A stretch of DNA of 64,000 nt. Source: Pseudeuparius sepicola. Its lineage: Eukaryota > Arthropoda > Insecta > Coleoptera > Anthribidae. Where the stretch lies: contig OY987301.1 of NCBI GenBank assembly GCA_963920635.1, positions 21,432,501 through 21,496,500 on the forward strand, in the 5' to 3' direction. A program made the translations under genes and the position numbers. How positions within the stretch are numbered: position 1 is the stretch's first letter; the number at the start of each line of letters is the position of its first letter. Of this stretch, positions 21,865 through 33,410 are shown one piece after another. A model generated the notes under the pieces. It did not search any database. It was given only the letters and a program-made list of their open reading frames with translations, and was not told the DNA's origin.

Positions 21865-22190
21865 CTCTACTGCAGACTCTATCGGAGCAGGCTCAGCAAC
21901 CCAGACTTTATTAAAACTAACGGCGACAACGTTTTAATCAAGCCGAAACCGAGAGACAGGCCGACCGGGGCGACCGAGAAAAAAAAAAGAAGCCGCAGGG
22001 GAAGCGGAGGGCGATAACCGACTGGAGGGGCAATCTCCACGGCCACTGTTACGGCTTACCGTCAAGAAAAGGGAGCGGACGTGCCCGTAAAATTATAGGC
22101 TGGAGGTGGGGAAGATGTTTATGCAAAGTGTGTGCGACGTAAAGAAATAAGGAAAATAGGACGAAATTGCTCGCAACAGGGATGGAACCG
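21865..22190 (+). repeat. Local repeat family L1, copy 3
   Basis: The most GC-rich copy, with tatcggagcaggctc at its left, aaccgactggaggggcaatc, gtaaaattataggctggagg and tgcaaagtgtgtg in the same order as copies 1 and 2. Confidence 0.7.
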
Positions 22191-22755
22191 GGGTATCTTT
22201 TAAGCTACCAGGGATTTGCAAAATTGGAGCGTTGCGATGTTAAATGACATACTATTAAACGCTATAGAATTCGAATTTGTTTATTGTCGAACCATACCTC
22301 TCAGATAGGTAGATAAAGGTATTTTTGAATATGATAAAAAGTACGGCAGCTATTATACTGCACCTATCAAGCCCAAGATGTCACCGCCGGAGCCATGTTA
22401 TTATACCCCTGCATAATGCATAAGACACAATATTGTGATGTTGCACCTGTGGTTGCTTTACTATGCACAAAGGGGGAGCTCAACGCGACATAGACATTAT
22501 AATTGATGTATAGCACGACGCAAACTTGTAAATGGCATCAGCGTTGATATTTAATTCAGCTTATCATAATGAATTGCCTCCTAATCACTTTCGAACACTG
22601 CGTAGAGCTTCGATGAACGATGGAATCTAAGGGGCGTATAGGTATATCCAACGGTTATGTAACAAAATGGAATAACATGTGCTTGTAATTTCACCTATGA
22701 TATAAAAAGTACCTAAAGAATGGCGTGGAAAATGAAACTTAGTCGGGAAAATATA
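22191..22755. other. Spacer, nothing recognised
   Basis: No convincing gene or repeat. Confidence 0.45.
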
Positions 22756-23444
22756 CAGTGCGATTCAGTCACGATGAATCCACGTAGTGGGAGATGACTA
22801 CTAAAAAGCAAAATATAAAACAAAAATTGTCGAAAATCCATTGAAAGATAAGCGCTATTGTCACATTTTATTGTTTATTGCTATTGTTGGACACTCTGTT
22901 AAAGGTTATAAAGATATAAGAAATATTTATCTATTTGCATTTTATCCGTCTTGTCAGCCTTGTTTCGATACACGCATCAAAAACATTGACATTTTTTTGT
23001 CCTTTTTTTCAATAGAAGGCTTCTTGTGAGTGGGTATTATAAGTAGTATAGTTACTTTTTCGAACAAGCGACTTTCTCTACCTTTTTTGCACTTACAATT
23101 CCAAAAATTTCATCAATTTGATGGTAAAAATATTGCACAGTCCTTTACAATGTTTTTTCACGATACAAATTTTAAATAGGTATTGTGAGTAGCGTTACAA
23201 TGTTCTAACAGTCGAACTAATGGAAAATTGTAAGTGCCTATAACGTAAATTATAAAAATTATTGTAATTGTAATCAACATTACTATGTTTTTACCGCTTT
23301 TCAGATACAATGGGATAACACATCAAAAGTTATGGAAAAATAAAAATGTTTGCCTATACTTTAGCTTTTTAAAAGTCGGATTGGCATTAAGCTATTTCTT
23401 TCTCCTGCGGTTAAAAATGTTTACATCATGACTGAATCACCTTG
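22756..23444. mobile_element. TA-flanked MITE (gattcagtcatgatg ends)
   Basis: The left end CAGTGCGATTCAGTCACGATG and the right end catgactgaatcaccttg are imperfect inverses, with TA on both sides (22754-22755, 23445-23446). The right ~80 bases match the copies ending at 10730 and 62790. It is 689 bases long and non-coding; Tc1/mariner-type by its duplication. Confidence 0.72.
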
Positions 23445-23446
23445 TA

Positions 23447-24207
23447 TATTTTGTTATCTGGCAGTTACATCTGTCTCTTGGTTTCTTCTGGCGAAATTAT
23501 ATCGCCATGTGGGAAACAGTATACCTATATAAATAAAATGTAAATAAGTACACTTTTGTAGCCTTCTATTACATTTAACACTTTTAGATAAACCGGAGAG
23601 AAAGGTTTCGAGCGAGGCTCATCGCGGTAAACAGGGTGTTTTCCGTAGGTTAATTAAACCCCTGAAAGTTGGTTTATTAAAATGGATGATTAATTTATTG
23701 AGATAGGGAGGGATGCGCCGGCTTGGCGCGAATTCCTTGAACTAATTAGAATTTCAGCTGATGGAACTACTTCGCCGGGAGCGAAATTTATTGGCGCTCC
23801 TGCCTAGCTAGCTGTTAGCCGCGAAAAACTACTCTAGGTAACATTCCTGGGGCCTTGGCAACAATGTGCCACCTGAGAGGTAAATTTTGGAGGGCATATT
23901 TCAAATTCCCATCAGTGATGAAAATTATAACATAGCGATAATATTGTACTTGAAGCAAACATAATAACCCTGCAGTTTTTTCACAATCATGCAAACAGTT
24001 CATCACAACCATTACCATATTGCAATTTCCATATCTTTAGCCGCTTATAAAGGCACGTTTAGGTAAGTAAATATTGATGCATAAGAAAATATCCATACAA
24101 AAACATTGGTAATTTCGCGATTGGAAGAAATGAAATTTCAAGAAGGAAATAATAATTTACAACATATATACATGCAAGAGAAGGTCTAAGAACTTAAATT
24201 TTTCAAT
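23447..24207. other. Spacer with GC-richer patch
   Basis: 23580-23860 is less A+T-rich (ggatgcgccggcttggcgcg). It has a faint resemblance to 3180-3240 (agctgttag-cg-gaaaa) that is too weak to call a repeat. No gene is supported. Confidence 0.4.
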
Positions 24208-24209
24208 TA

Positions 24210-25052
24210 GAGGAAAGTACCCTATACGACCTTATTACATTTTGTTCTGTATTTTGTCCTAATGATATATTATAATGCTCAAACTTACGTCGAATACCTT
24301 TAATATGGTATCTATTTTCACTGCAGTTTATGTAGGATTGCCAAATATTAACAGTTGTTGTGTAAATGAGAATTATGAAAAAAAGTCAAATCTATAATTT
24401 TTAAAATTGGGTGCCTAATATCCAGGTCACTACTTGCTACAAAATAATTTTTATTTCAAAAACTTTAAAAGAATATCAAATTAACCTAGTATACACCAGT
24501 TTAGTTACATAACACTTGACACACTTAACAGGTTCCTAATATGAGACAGTTTCATATTAAGGTTTAACAAAAATACTACTTATAAAAAACATTAAATGAA
24601 TACCAACTTAAGACAGTATACAACTCTTTAATTATATAACACTTGTCATTCTATTCAAATTATTATAATCTAAATTGGATGAAGCCCTCCTGGTATGAGA
24701 TATCTCATATTAGGAACACTGGGGTATCTCATAGTAGGAATCCGATGTACATATCGTAGATTTTTTTTTATAAAATAACTTTTATTCAATACAACAAGCT
24801 ACAAAAATATATTAAACACTTGCCACTTTATTCAAAATTACACGGTAACCGAACCTCTTTAAAAGTTTGTGCACGTACGGTTGAAGTAAACAATGCCGTT
24901 CTTAACCTAAAAATTTAGATGAGCTAGACACTGCACTACATGTGGGGCGACTTATTTGAGATATTGCCAGCCAAAGATGGAGACTCTTACTTTAGGAGTT
25001 AGTGTGGGGTCTCATATTATGGGAACTGTCTCACTATTAGGGTACTTTCCTC
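24210..25052. mobile_element. TA-flanked element with iterated TCATATTAGGAAC words
   Basis: The ends GAGGAAAGTACCCTA and tagggtactttcctc are exact inverses, flanked by TA (24208-24209, 25053-25054). The interior repeats variants of TCATATTAGGAAC/GTTCCTAATATGAGAC (about 24532-24566, 24695-24745, 25010-25035). It is 843 bases long with no transposase. The layout of a short TIR, TA duplication and reiterated ~13-base word parallels the pogo-like element at 3584. Confidence 0.8.
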
Positions 25053-25054
25053 TA

Positions 25055-25539
25055 ACTATTAAGAAATTTGTCTTCCAGAGATATTATTTGATTAAGTAGC
25101 CAACGAAGCCAACGAGAAATTAATTTAATGTTGGTCTACTTCAACGAACGTTATATAGGAATAGATAGGTACATTACCAAAGGCAACTTGTTTTGTTTCG
25201 TGATTTTAAAAGATGTTATTGTTGGTTGGCACATTTAAGGTTTCCAGTTATTTGATATGACTTAGGTCATTCTGTAAATGTAGATACCTCAGAGCATAAT
25301 ACTATATACGATATACAAGTCTATCAAATAACTATTAATTATGAATTACAAAATAGGAAAGACTGAATTTAAGAAATGCCAATGTAAACAAATTACCTAG
25401 CCTACTTCTCCCCGACCCGCTGATGTAGAAACAAAATAAAACAGTGTTATTTGTATTAGCGTGAGTCATCTATTAATATACATCGTTGGTCTGCTTCGTG
25501 CAATGACTATAGCGGTATCCCCTGAATAATCCTATTTCT
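25055..25539. other. Spacer, nothing recognised
   Basis: A+T-rich, without supported features. Confidence 0.45.
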
Positions 25540-25690
25540 GCTTTATTCAGGTTTGATATGCGCTGGACTTCTGTTCGCCTTTAAGTCAACTTGGCCATCC
25601 CATTAGATTTTATCTAACTGTGTGGAAAAAAGCGGACCGTTTGAAAAGGGTTTGACGTGCTCGGGTGGATGCGAGGTATGATGGGGTCTT
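25540..25690 (+). repeat. Local repeat family L2, copy 1
   Basis: Shares atatgcgctggacttctgtt, cattagattttatctaactg, ggaaaa-agcgg and tttgaaaagggtttgacgt with 30200-30330, and more weakly with 27765-27960 (inverted) and 29340-29455. Confidence 0.75.
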
Positions 25691-25837
25691 ATTCTCGACA
25701 GGGAAGCATACAAGCAACCCTAATGCAACACGATCTTTATTACCGCCAAAAATTTGTAAGTTATGTAAGTTATGGACAGAATGTGTCCGCGTTTGCTTGT
25801 CAACAAAATTCGGCATTGCATTTTTTTAGACGATCCT

Positions 25838-26557
25838 AAGTAGGGATTTTTGTTATTAAAAATGTGATCCTATGGCTTCATTTGGCGTTACGTCAAACCT
25901 TTGTATACCTATCAAATTTCATGGAAAGAAACCGATCGTTTTTTTTTCATAAAGGTTCCAAGCCAAGGGGTTTATCGCATAATATGGACAAACTAAATGA
26001 AAACGTATTTTTATTATCCTGTTTTGAGAATCTGCATGCCTTAAATTAAATATTTGCGCAACATCCTTATATAGCTATACGCGTGTTTTCATAGATTAAT
26101 TTAATACTTTCTATATGTTCTGCTACATTAATCGTTCATTTTATCAAAGAAAATGGTTGCGTAGTACCATTTTCTTTGATTTTATCAATTTTTGACGTTT
26201 AATACCACACTTGTTATCAAGTAAGTATACGTAATTTTTTTCATGTATTTTTCATGGCTACCTGCATTTTTGCAATAATTGTTTTGCCGTGCTTCCCGAT
26301 ATAATTTTTGTTACAAAGGATCTTAAGTCGATCAAATATTAAAATTTTCAGGGCGTTTTCATTTATTTTGCACATTTCTCAAGGCACAGCTGAAATGCAG
26401 TAAACTGTTGACTTCGGCGGCAATTTCTGTTGTAATAAAGCCTTTAGAAAAAGAAACCGATCGTTTTTTTTTTGTAAAATTTTGTATACAGAAGTTTGAC
26501 GTAACGCCAAATGATTCTATGGGGGCAGTTTTTTTAATAGAAAAATCCTTAACATGG
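25838..26557. mobile_element. Foldback element with ~100-base arms
   Basis: The left arm (25838-25945) contains tttggcgttacgtcaaac and aaagaaaccgatcgtttttt; the right arm (26448-26557) holds their inverses (gtttgacgtaacgccaaa). The centre is A+T-rich and includes a small hairpin at 26136-26182. It is about 720 bases long and non-coding. Confidence 0.78.
26136..26182. repeat. Short perfect hairpin
   Basis: atcaaagaaaatggt, an 8-base loop, then accattttctttgat, inside the foldback element. Confidence 0.75.
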
Positions 26558-27764
26558 TATCTATTTTAAAAATTGGGCATTCAAAAAAATCTTAGGCAGC
26601 CATGGAATAATCACCCAATCGAAATAATAGCAATATCTTTGAGATATCTACCCTTAGCTCAATCTAAGAAAAATAATAATGCAGAATTTTTCGCACCTAT
26701 TCATAGATTTCCTGGACTGTTCACAAGCAAATGCAGACACCATCATCAAAACCACTAATCTCAACTTTTTTGAAATACTTCTGGTCAAACATTTACCAGT
26801 CTCTAAAATTATTGAAATAATTCCACAATGAGCTCCTCTTGCACTTTGTACTAAAATAGCAATAAACTTCTTTGTAAAGTAAAACATAGGAAATTATTAT
26901 TCATGCTATTTAAAATTAAAGCATGGTAGGTATTTTAAGCGTAAAAGATCTTTGCACTTACTAATTTTCCCACTTTCTGGATCACCGATTTCAACCTTGT
27001 CCCACTTATAAATATATTATTAAATTTTCACTAGTAATCGCCCCAGTATGCTTAAATTATTGCCGGAAATTTTTCGAGTAAGTACCTACATGAATTTTCT
27101 TATAAAATTCGTGTTAGAGAAATTTTTAATTTAGAAAATAACTAATAACTTATAGAAAAAAACTAAAAAAATTTGTGAAAAGGAATTGATTTGATGTTGA
27201 TTAAATCGTTATAACAGCGCGATAAGGCCGCAGAAATCTCCCCACTACACTAAACAATTTTATATTAATTAATATCAGGCATATCATCATATCAATTATT
27301 TTTTACTTTTTAGTTAACAATAAAAGCGGGTTTTTAGTTTTGAAATTATTAATTTTATTTTGGCTAATGAAAAGAAATTCCCGAATCGGGGAAAAAAGTT
27401 TTTTATATTAATAATTCTAGTTATATTTACACTGTGATCAATGACAGGGCTCTTCAGAATTGTGTAGCAAAAATTGTAATCTTAGAATATGGACTTCTGT
27501 AGCTGTGGCACTCTACGAACTGAATTCATAAAAGTGCCAATATTTGGGAAACTACTAAGGTCATTATTTTATAAATATTCATAAATATTCATTATTTTAT
27601 AAATATTCTAGTCAGTCATGAACTAGGTACTATACCTAACCTATTAGCTCTTCAAGGGTTGAATCTGACTTTTGGGATACCCTGTATTATTTATGATCAT
27701 TGTGATTGAGTTAATTAATTTTTTTTTTAATTTAAAATCTAACACGAGCACTTCATACTCTCCT
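26558..27764. other. Spacer, nothing recognised
   Basis: A small local duplication (cattattttataaatattc twice, about 27563-27612) and an orphan end (gggataccctgta, about 27676) are the only details. Overlapping frames on both strands at 26573-26887 are not supported as genes. Confidence 0.45.
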
Positions 27765-27960
27765 CAAACACTTTGAAACGCCCGCACTTTTCCTCGCACT
27801 TAAATAAAATGTAATGGGATCGCTGAGTTGACTTTAAAAGTGGACAGAAGACCCGCGTATATTAAATTTGAATTATACCCTCTCAGGAATATTCGGTGAT
27901 GTAATGAAATTTCGTGGGCCGTTAAAAAATGTCCACCGTTTTAAGCTGGCGCCCAAGGGA
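27765..27960 (-). repeat. Local repeat family L2, copy 2 (inverted)
   Basis: In reverse complement it reads gaatttcattac-style flank, then atatacgcgggtcttctgtc, ttttaaagtcaac, cccattacattttatttaa, gcgaggaaaagtgcgggcg. This aligns along its length with 30160-30310. Confidence 0.68.
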
Positions 27961-28974
27961 TATAGAGGGTTTAAAAGGTTTTCAACGCATTATTAATGAC
28001 CGTATATAAGTATGTCGGGGGTGTTTCAAACTGAAGCATAAGCACGTTTTTCAAAAATAATTTTTTTAACCAGCTGCTATCAATCATCTCATTTGTGTTA
28101 TGGAATTATTTTATTGTTTTTGATTGATTGATTCAAAATCGTTTTTGATTGATTCAAAACAGTTCTGCATCTGTTCAAATTTGCAGTTGGAATAATGTTT
28201 TTGAAAGCGTGCCCGGATAAGGTGAAGCTAAAGTACCTACCCTTTAAAATTAAAGGAGCTTTCTAACAATTCAAACATTGTTTCATATTGTTGCAAAGGT
28301 TTCCTTAGCTAATTTTAAAGTCAAAATATATTTTGGTTGAATGTATTAGGAAATTGACCCTAACTGCCATTTCAACCACAAGAGATATTTTTCTCCTTCA
28401 GAATATGCAGTTCTCTGTTCGCTTGTTGTTTGTATTTTTATGAAAATTTAACCATAAGGGAAGATAGGTAATCATCATTTGCCTGATGGCGCACTTTGCG
28501 AAAAATTCTCACAAAAATTCGACTTACAACAAAATGTAGTTTCCTCTATTTGCCCAAATTTACTATATTATTTGTCAAAACTGTACCTATCCACACCAGG
28601 AATCGTATTATTATTACTTACATTATGTGTACCTATATTTTGTTACTTGTTACTGCTTTTATTGTCTGTTAAAAAAATCTACCTACTTACTTAGGTACCT
28701 ACCCAATTATTGAAACAAAGGTCACAAGTGTATCTAATTATAATTAAAAAGAAGGTTGAACATTTATTAGAAAAGATAAACTAAGCCAAAGTGCAGACTG
28801 CTCTAGACTGCATAGACCCGTTGAACCGTCCCGCTGCGGCGTTGCCACATGTTTGCACAAGGCTTGTAAAGTTTGAGAAGTTTATGGCCTATAGGCCTAT
28901 TTCTTTAGCAGAAAATATCGAAGTAGGCGTATGCTTTTAAAATGTTGATACCATTTTGTCATAGCAGCTACCAA
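27961..28974. other. Spacer, nothing recognised
   Basis: A 71-codon hydrophobic frame (28479-28694) is Leu-rich, but it lies in low-complexity T-rich DNA and is not called. The words tacctacttacttaggtacctacc (28679 on) are typical of the TAGGTA-rich spacer. Confidence 0.4.
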
Positions 28975-29085
28975 AAGGGCACTTTACTGATGTGAAAAAT
29001 AATTTTTGCAAATTTTCCAAGGTACACGTGATTTTTCGAAACTAAAATTGTGCCACCGATTAGTTTAAAAACAATAGCAATACTG
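28975..29085 (+). repeat. Dispersed repeat, copy 1 (ggcactttactgatgtg)
   Basis: ggcactttactgatgtg, cgtgatttttcgaaactaaa and cgattagttt align in order with 36425-36525. The function and superfamily are unknown. Confidence 0.65.
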
Positions 29086-29339
29086 AACACCAGAAGTTCA
29101 CATTTTAAAGCACACAGAAATAAGGAAGAATGCCTATTATACAAATTTCAAACGAAAATAAAAATATTTGTTTCTCTACATATTTTTACAGAGATTTAAC
29201 TCATTTAAAATTGTTTGTAAATTCTAAACAAACATAATTGTTTTAAACTTATATTTGCTACTCCGTTTCACTGTTTATTAGTTTTATAAGTTTATTATAC
29301 CTACCCCCAAATACAAGTATACATATCTCACTGCTCAGA

Positions 29340-29455
29340 AAAATGCGGCGAGTTTGAAAAGGATTTGCCGTAGGTGCTCTGGCGGACATGGGGGTATGAC
29401 AAGCTTTCATTCTCGTCGTGGGCGCATATTTGCCAGGATTCGTGCGGGTTCGGCT
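29340..29455 (+). repeat. Local repeat family L2, copy 3 (partial)
   Basis: Only the right part of the unit is present: gaaaa-tgcggcg, tttgaaaaggatttgccgta, tctggcggacatgggggtat, aligning with 25624-25690 and 30285-30340. Confidence 0.6.
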
Positions 29456-30149
29456 TTTCATAGCGACGGAAATAAATGTATTTATATTACGGAGCTTTAG
29501 TTGCGAAACTTTGGCCTTAGCAGGGATGAAAGTTAGACGTGCGTCATTGAAATTATCATACTTTCCGGGAGAAATTAACTCCATGGCGTCGGTCATGATT
29601 ATTATGAGAGTTATATTGCTTGTATCTTGAGCAATCAGATAAATTTCTGAATGGTCGAAGTAAAAATATTAATTTCCCTATTGCCAAAATGTATTAAGAG
29701 CATATGATTCCTCTGAATTATTCCCTTGGAAGCCAAATAAGACGATATAACGGATGCTCGAGTTTTCCTCAAGAAAATATATCTACATTTAAGTTATTCG
29801 GTATTTTTTTAATGGTTGATTATAGAGAAAGAAATACAGAAGTAACGCATGGTAATCTATGGTTCACTATACAGGGTGTCCTGCATAAGAACTGACACAG
29901 AGCAGGAGCATACAGGGGAGCCAAAAACAAAAAAAAAAACAATAAAAAACTAATTTACCTCTAAATTTAAATTAAATTTACTGAGTCACATTATTTTCGT
30001 CCGAAGAATCTGTGGTCAGTGTATTGATCTACTTTTATGTAGCAACCTGTATATGTTAATTATTTCAAAGCAAGTTCAAAATTAACATGGCCTCTAAAAC
30101 CTTTCACGTCATACTGCGTCCAAGCACGGAGTTCGCTCGAAATTTTTAA
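29456..30149. other. Spacer with an orphan MITE end
   Basis: tatacagggtgtcctgcata (29868) looks like a TA-type MITE left end with no matching partner nearby. A 112-codon minus-strand frame (29258-29596) overlaps repeat L2 copy 3 and is attributed to it. Confidence 0.4.
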
Positions 30150-30400
30150 TAGCCACCGGAATTTCATTACACCCCGAATATTTCGGGGGCGGTATCATTG
30201 AAACTTAATATGCGCGGGACTTCTGTTCGCTTTTAAAGTCAACCCTGCGACCTCATTAGATTTTATCTAACTGCTTGGAAAAGAGCGGGGGCCTTTGAAA
30301 AGGGTTTGACGTACTCTGGGGGGACACGGGGTATGAACAGCATGAGGAGCACCCGCTCTCGGCGCGACGCGCTTATAATACGTCGGTTAGTGCGAAATTT
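30150..30400 (+). repeat. Local repeat family L2, copy 4
   Basis: The fullest copy: ggaatttcattacaccccga, atatgcgcgggacttctgtt, attagattttatctaactgc, tttgaaaagggtttgacgta. Same orientation as copies 1 and 3. Confidence 0.75.
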
Positions 30401-30453
30401 ATAACGCGGTTGAGGTATAGCTGAAAATATACAGTGTGTCCCCGGTTGCATTT

Positions 30454-30808
30454 TTCCGTTTCCTATATACGGTTAGCGCAACCGAGTGCGCTAATCGTAT
30501 AGGAAACGGAGGCGATACCTGCTTTCCTTCTCCTGTACGGCTAGCGCTAATCGCTAATCGTGTAGGGATAACGGAGGCGAGACCTGCTTTCCGTCTCCTA
30601 TACGGCTAGCGCAACCGAGTGCGCTAGTCGTATAGGAAACGGAGGCGATACCTGCTTTCCTTCTCCTGTACGGCTAGCGCTAATCGCTAATCGCTAATCG
30701 TGTAGGGATAACGGAGGCGAGACCTGCTTTCCGTCTCCTATCCGGCAAGCGTAACCGAGTGCGCTAGTCGTGCGTAGGAAACAGATGCGAGACCTGCATC
30801 TCCGTTCC
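30454..30808 (+). repeat. Palindromic minisatellite array
   Basis: Five to six units of about 60 bases built on ccgtctcctatacggctagc, gcaaccgagtgcgctaatcg and ataggaaacggaggcgagac, arranged as an alternating pair (~125-base higher order). In every second unit the centre is replaced by gctaatcgctaatcg reiterations. Each unit is itself an inverted repeat (tataGGAAACGG against CCGTTTCCtata). Confidence 0.85.
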
Positions 30809-31759
30809 TAAAAAGGGGTTAGAGCACCATATGCAATAATTATTATCGCTCCGCGACATGCGCGTCTGCGTACCCTAAGCTGAATTCAGAATTTACTTTA
30901 AAATCTGGCTGTTGGTGTTGATTGAGAATTGCCGCGTGCGACATGAAAAATTAGCCTGAAAACTACTTTGGAATTCTTACACAAAATTCTCTACATCCCC
31001 TTAAAAAAATTTCTACCTAAGATTATTTGGCGCAGATATTTATTTCTTTATTGTAATTAACCTAAAAACATCATATCCACAACCCACAAAATATTTCTTG
31101 CGTCTTTCACCCTGACTATTTTTGGGGATATGTTTTTAGATTTCTTCCCAGCTTTGCGGCAAGTAAGGCGAAATCACAGAAAATGTAGTTCCACAACAGA
31201 AAGCTCCTTAACAATACCTGTCAAATGCACTCCAAGCAGATTGCATTTCTTATGGAATGATATATGTTCCCAAAATATAATCTTCCCAATTCGTAGATTA
31301 GCCAACATTTTAATAGTGGACCTCAATATTATAAATGCATAATATAGAAAATATTAAGCTTCAAAGTTGGAATCCATTTGACAGCTATCATTAAGGAGCT
31401 CTCTGTTATCTCAATATATTTTCTGTTGCGAAATATACAAATAGTTTTCTTTGAAATAAACCAATGAAAAACAAAAAATCACTAAAAATTGCGATAGTGG
31501 GTACTTACCTATAAATAAGAAGAAAAGAGCATTGAGTGCAGATATTTTTCTCAACACAATAACAAATGCAAAAAGTTATGACCGTACTCACTCGTTCAGA
31601 ATATTGATCTGTATTTTTTTATATTATTCCTCTACCCTGGAGGGTGTTGAAATTTCCAGAAAAATATTGAAGATTTTGAATAACTTTTCTGTAAATTAAT
31701 GAATCGAAGCCAGACTTGGTAGTCGTTAGGCCTAACTGGAGTGCTAAATTATGGTAGTA

Positions 31760-32219
31760 CGAGGATCGATCAATAAGTACCCGTGTTTGACGACAGGTGG
31801 CGATACTGAGGGAATTTGACATTGCCGTCGTGTACTGTCATCTGTCAAACCACATCATACTAAATTTTAGACTGATTCAGAGGTTAGTTTTTATATGACA
31901 GTCCATATATGTTTCGTGTCTCTCAATAAAATTTGACCACGTTTGAGTTCATTAAACCAATATGGTGACGGTAAACTTCACTTTTATTTCTTCGCATGTT
32001 TTCCGTCCAAAAATAAAATGCGAATTTCTGATCGATATTGCTCTTTTTTCCATTTTATCGAAAGACACGAAGCAGGTAAGATAGAATATAGAATAACTGT
32101 CAAATAAAAACTAACCTATAAATGAGTCTGAAATTTAGTATGGTGTGGTATAGGACGGTAATGTCAAATTCCCTTAGCGGCACCACCTGTCGTTAAATAT
32201 ACTTATTGATCGACCCTCG
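31760..32219. mobile_element. Nested mariner-like MITE, long form
   Basis: The ends CGAGGATCGATCAATAAGTA and the inverse of CGAGGGTCGATCAATAAGTA are flanked by TA (31758-31759, 32220-32221). The arms are about 170 bases (left to about 31930, right from about 32050), sharing cgacaggtggcg, gggaatttgacattgccgtc and ggttagtttttat. The 178-base copy at 1082 is an internally shortened version at the same site. Confidence 0.85.
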
Positions 32220-32425
32220 TATACTAGCCTTATGGAGCTGCCAGTGGCGTAGTTACGAAGGATCGATATTACACTAATCTGGCTCTGTGTAATACAACAT
32301 TTTATTAAATTTTTGGAGAGACCATAAAATTCTTTATAAAAGTCATATTTTGACTTTTTTCCATACCTGTCAGGGTTTCAAGGCAAACACGAGTTTTGTG
32401 ATGGAATTATTAAAAAGTTATTTTT

Positions 32426-33026
32426 CTTGAAATCGGCATTAAAAGCTCAGAAAATCGTCATTAAAAGCTCAGAAATCGGCACTGAAGTAGCCCATTATTG
32501 TACGATTTTTTCAATAAGTAGGCCTTGGCGAGATGTAAATAGCAAACGTCAGACGCGGAGCCATCGCTCATCAAAAGTGACCAAATATTCAAAACCCGGC
32601 CACAAAAGCCCATTTAACTTTTTGTACACGTTGCGAAATTGTTACCTATAGCAGCGCAATCCTTCTGTATACATATTTTAGTAGGTTTAAATATCAATAG
32701 ATTTGTTATAGAGGCTGCACAACAAGCAGCAGTTTGGTTTTTCTGTTGGAAGGCCCCGTACTTCATTATACTTGACCTATAGGTAGAGCGATCGTCAAAG
32801 TCAAGCAACGCCGCGCGTCGTTGGTTCATGAACGGGTGATCCCGTATGATTATTTTCTTGCCCAATAAAACATTTTTTTCCCGATTTAAAAAAAAATATG
32901 TACCTCGGTACTGAAGTTCTTTTTATGACTCATGTGGTTTATTTGCCTCGGCCAGAGGCCTTGGCAACTAAATTCCACATGAGTCATAAAAAAATGAACT
33001 TCAGTGCCTTGGTACATAAATAACTA
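32426..33026. mobile_element. ~600-base insertion specific to copy B
   Basis: Copy A reads straight from the equivalent of taaaaagttatttt to tactaatgctaaataacaca, whereas copy B carries about 600 extra bases here. The insertion begins with a 22-base direct reiteration (cattaaaagctcagaaa-tcg) and ends with a long hairpin (32899-33016). No clear target duplication, terminal repeat or gene is seen, so the type of mobile element is unknown. Confidence 0.6.
32899..33016. repeat. Hairpin with ~40-base arms
   Basis: tgtacctcggtactgaagtt ctttttatgactcatgtgg pairs with the inverse at 32975-33016 with few mismatches. The loop contains gcctcggccagaggcc, itself palindromic. Confidence 0.85.
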
Positions 33027-33359
33027 TTACTAATGCTAAATAACACAGTTGCAACCAGCTGTATAGGATAACTTAAATATATAACACATTATTGCACCAA
33101 ACTCGGACAACTTATTGTTGTCTTTTATGTTTTGCTTCGATTTATTTATGATTTACAGAAAAGCTATTCAAAATTTTCGATATTTTTCTGGAAATTTCAA
33201 CATCCCGTATCTCAAAAAGGAAACTTTTAAGGAGCTCTGTTGTTCATATCAAGTTTTTTCTTGAAATCGACCCAATAATCTTCCCTTGAAATTTTGTGAC
33301 ATATAGGTACTTTATAAACACTCTGTATGTACATACCTACAAAGAAGGTGCACGATTAG

Positions 33360-33410
33360 CGCACTGGGTTGCGCTAACCGTATAAGAAACGGTAAAATGC
33401 TTCCCGGATA
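33360..33410 (-). repeat. Inverted single minisatellite unit at right end of copy B
   Basis: gattagcgcactgggttgcg ctaaccgtataagaaacgg is the inverse of the units at 430-556 and 30454-30808. Confidence 0.75.

Noticed and set aside
30454..30808. CRISPR-like array
   Set aside because: Units are contiguous palindromic minisatellite repeats with no unique spacers, in eukaryotic-type DNA.
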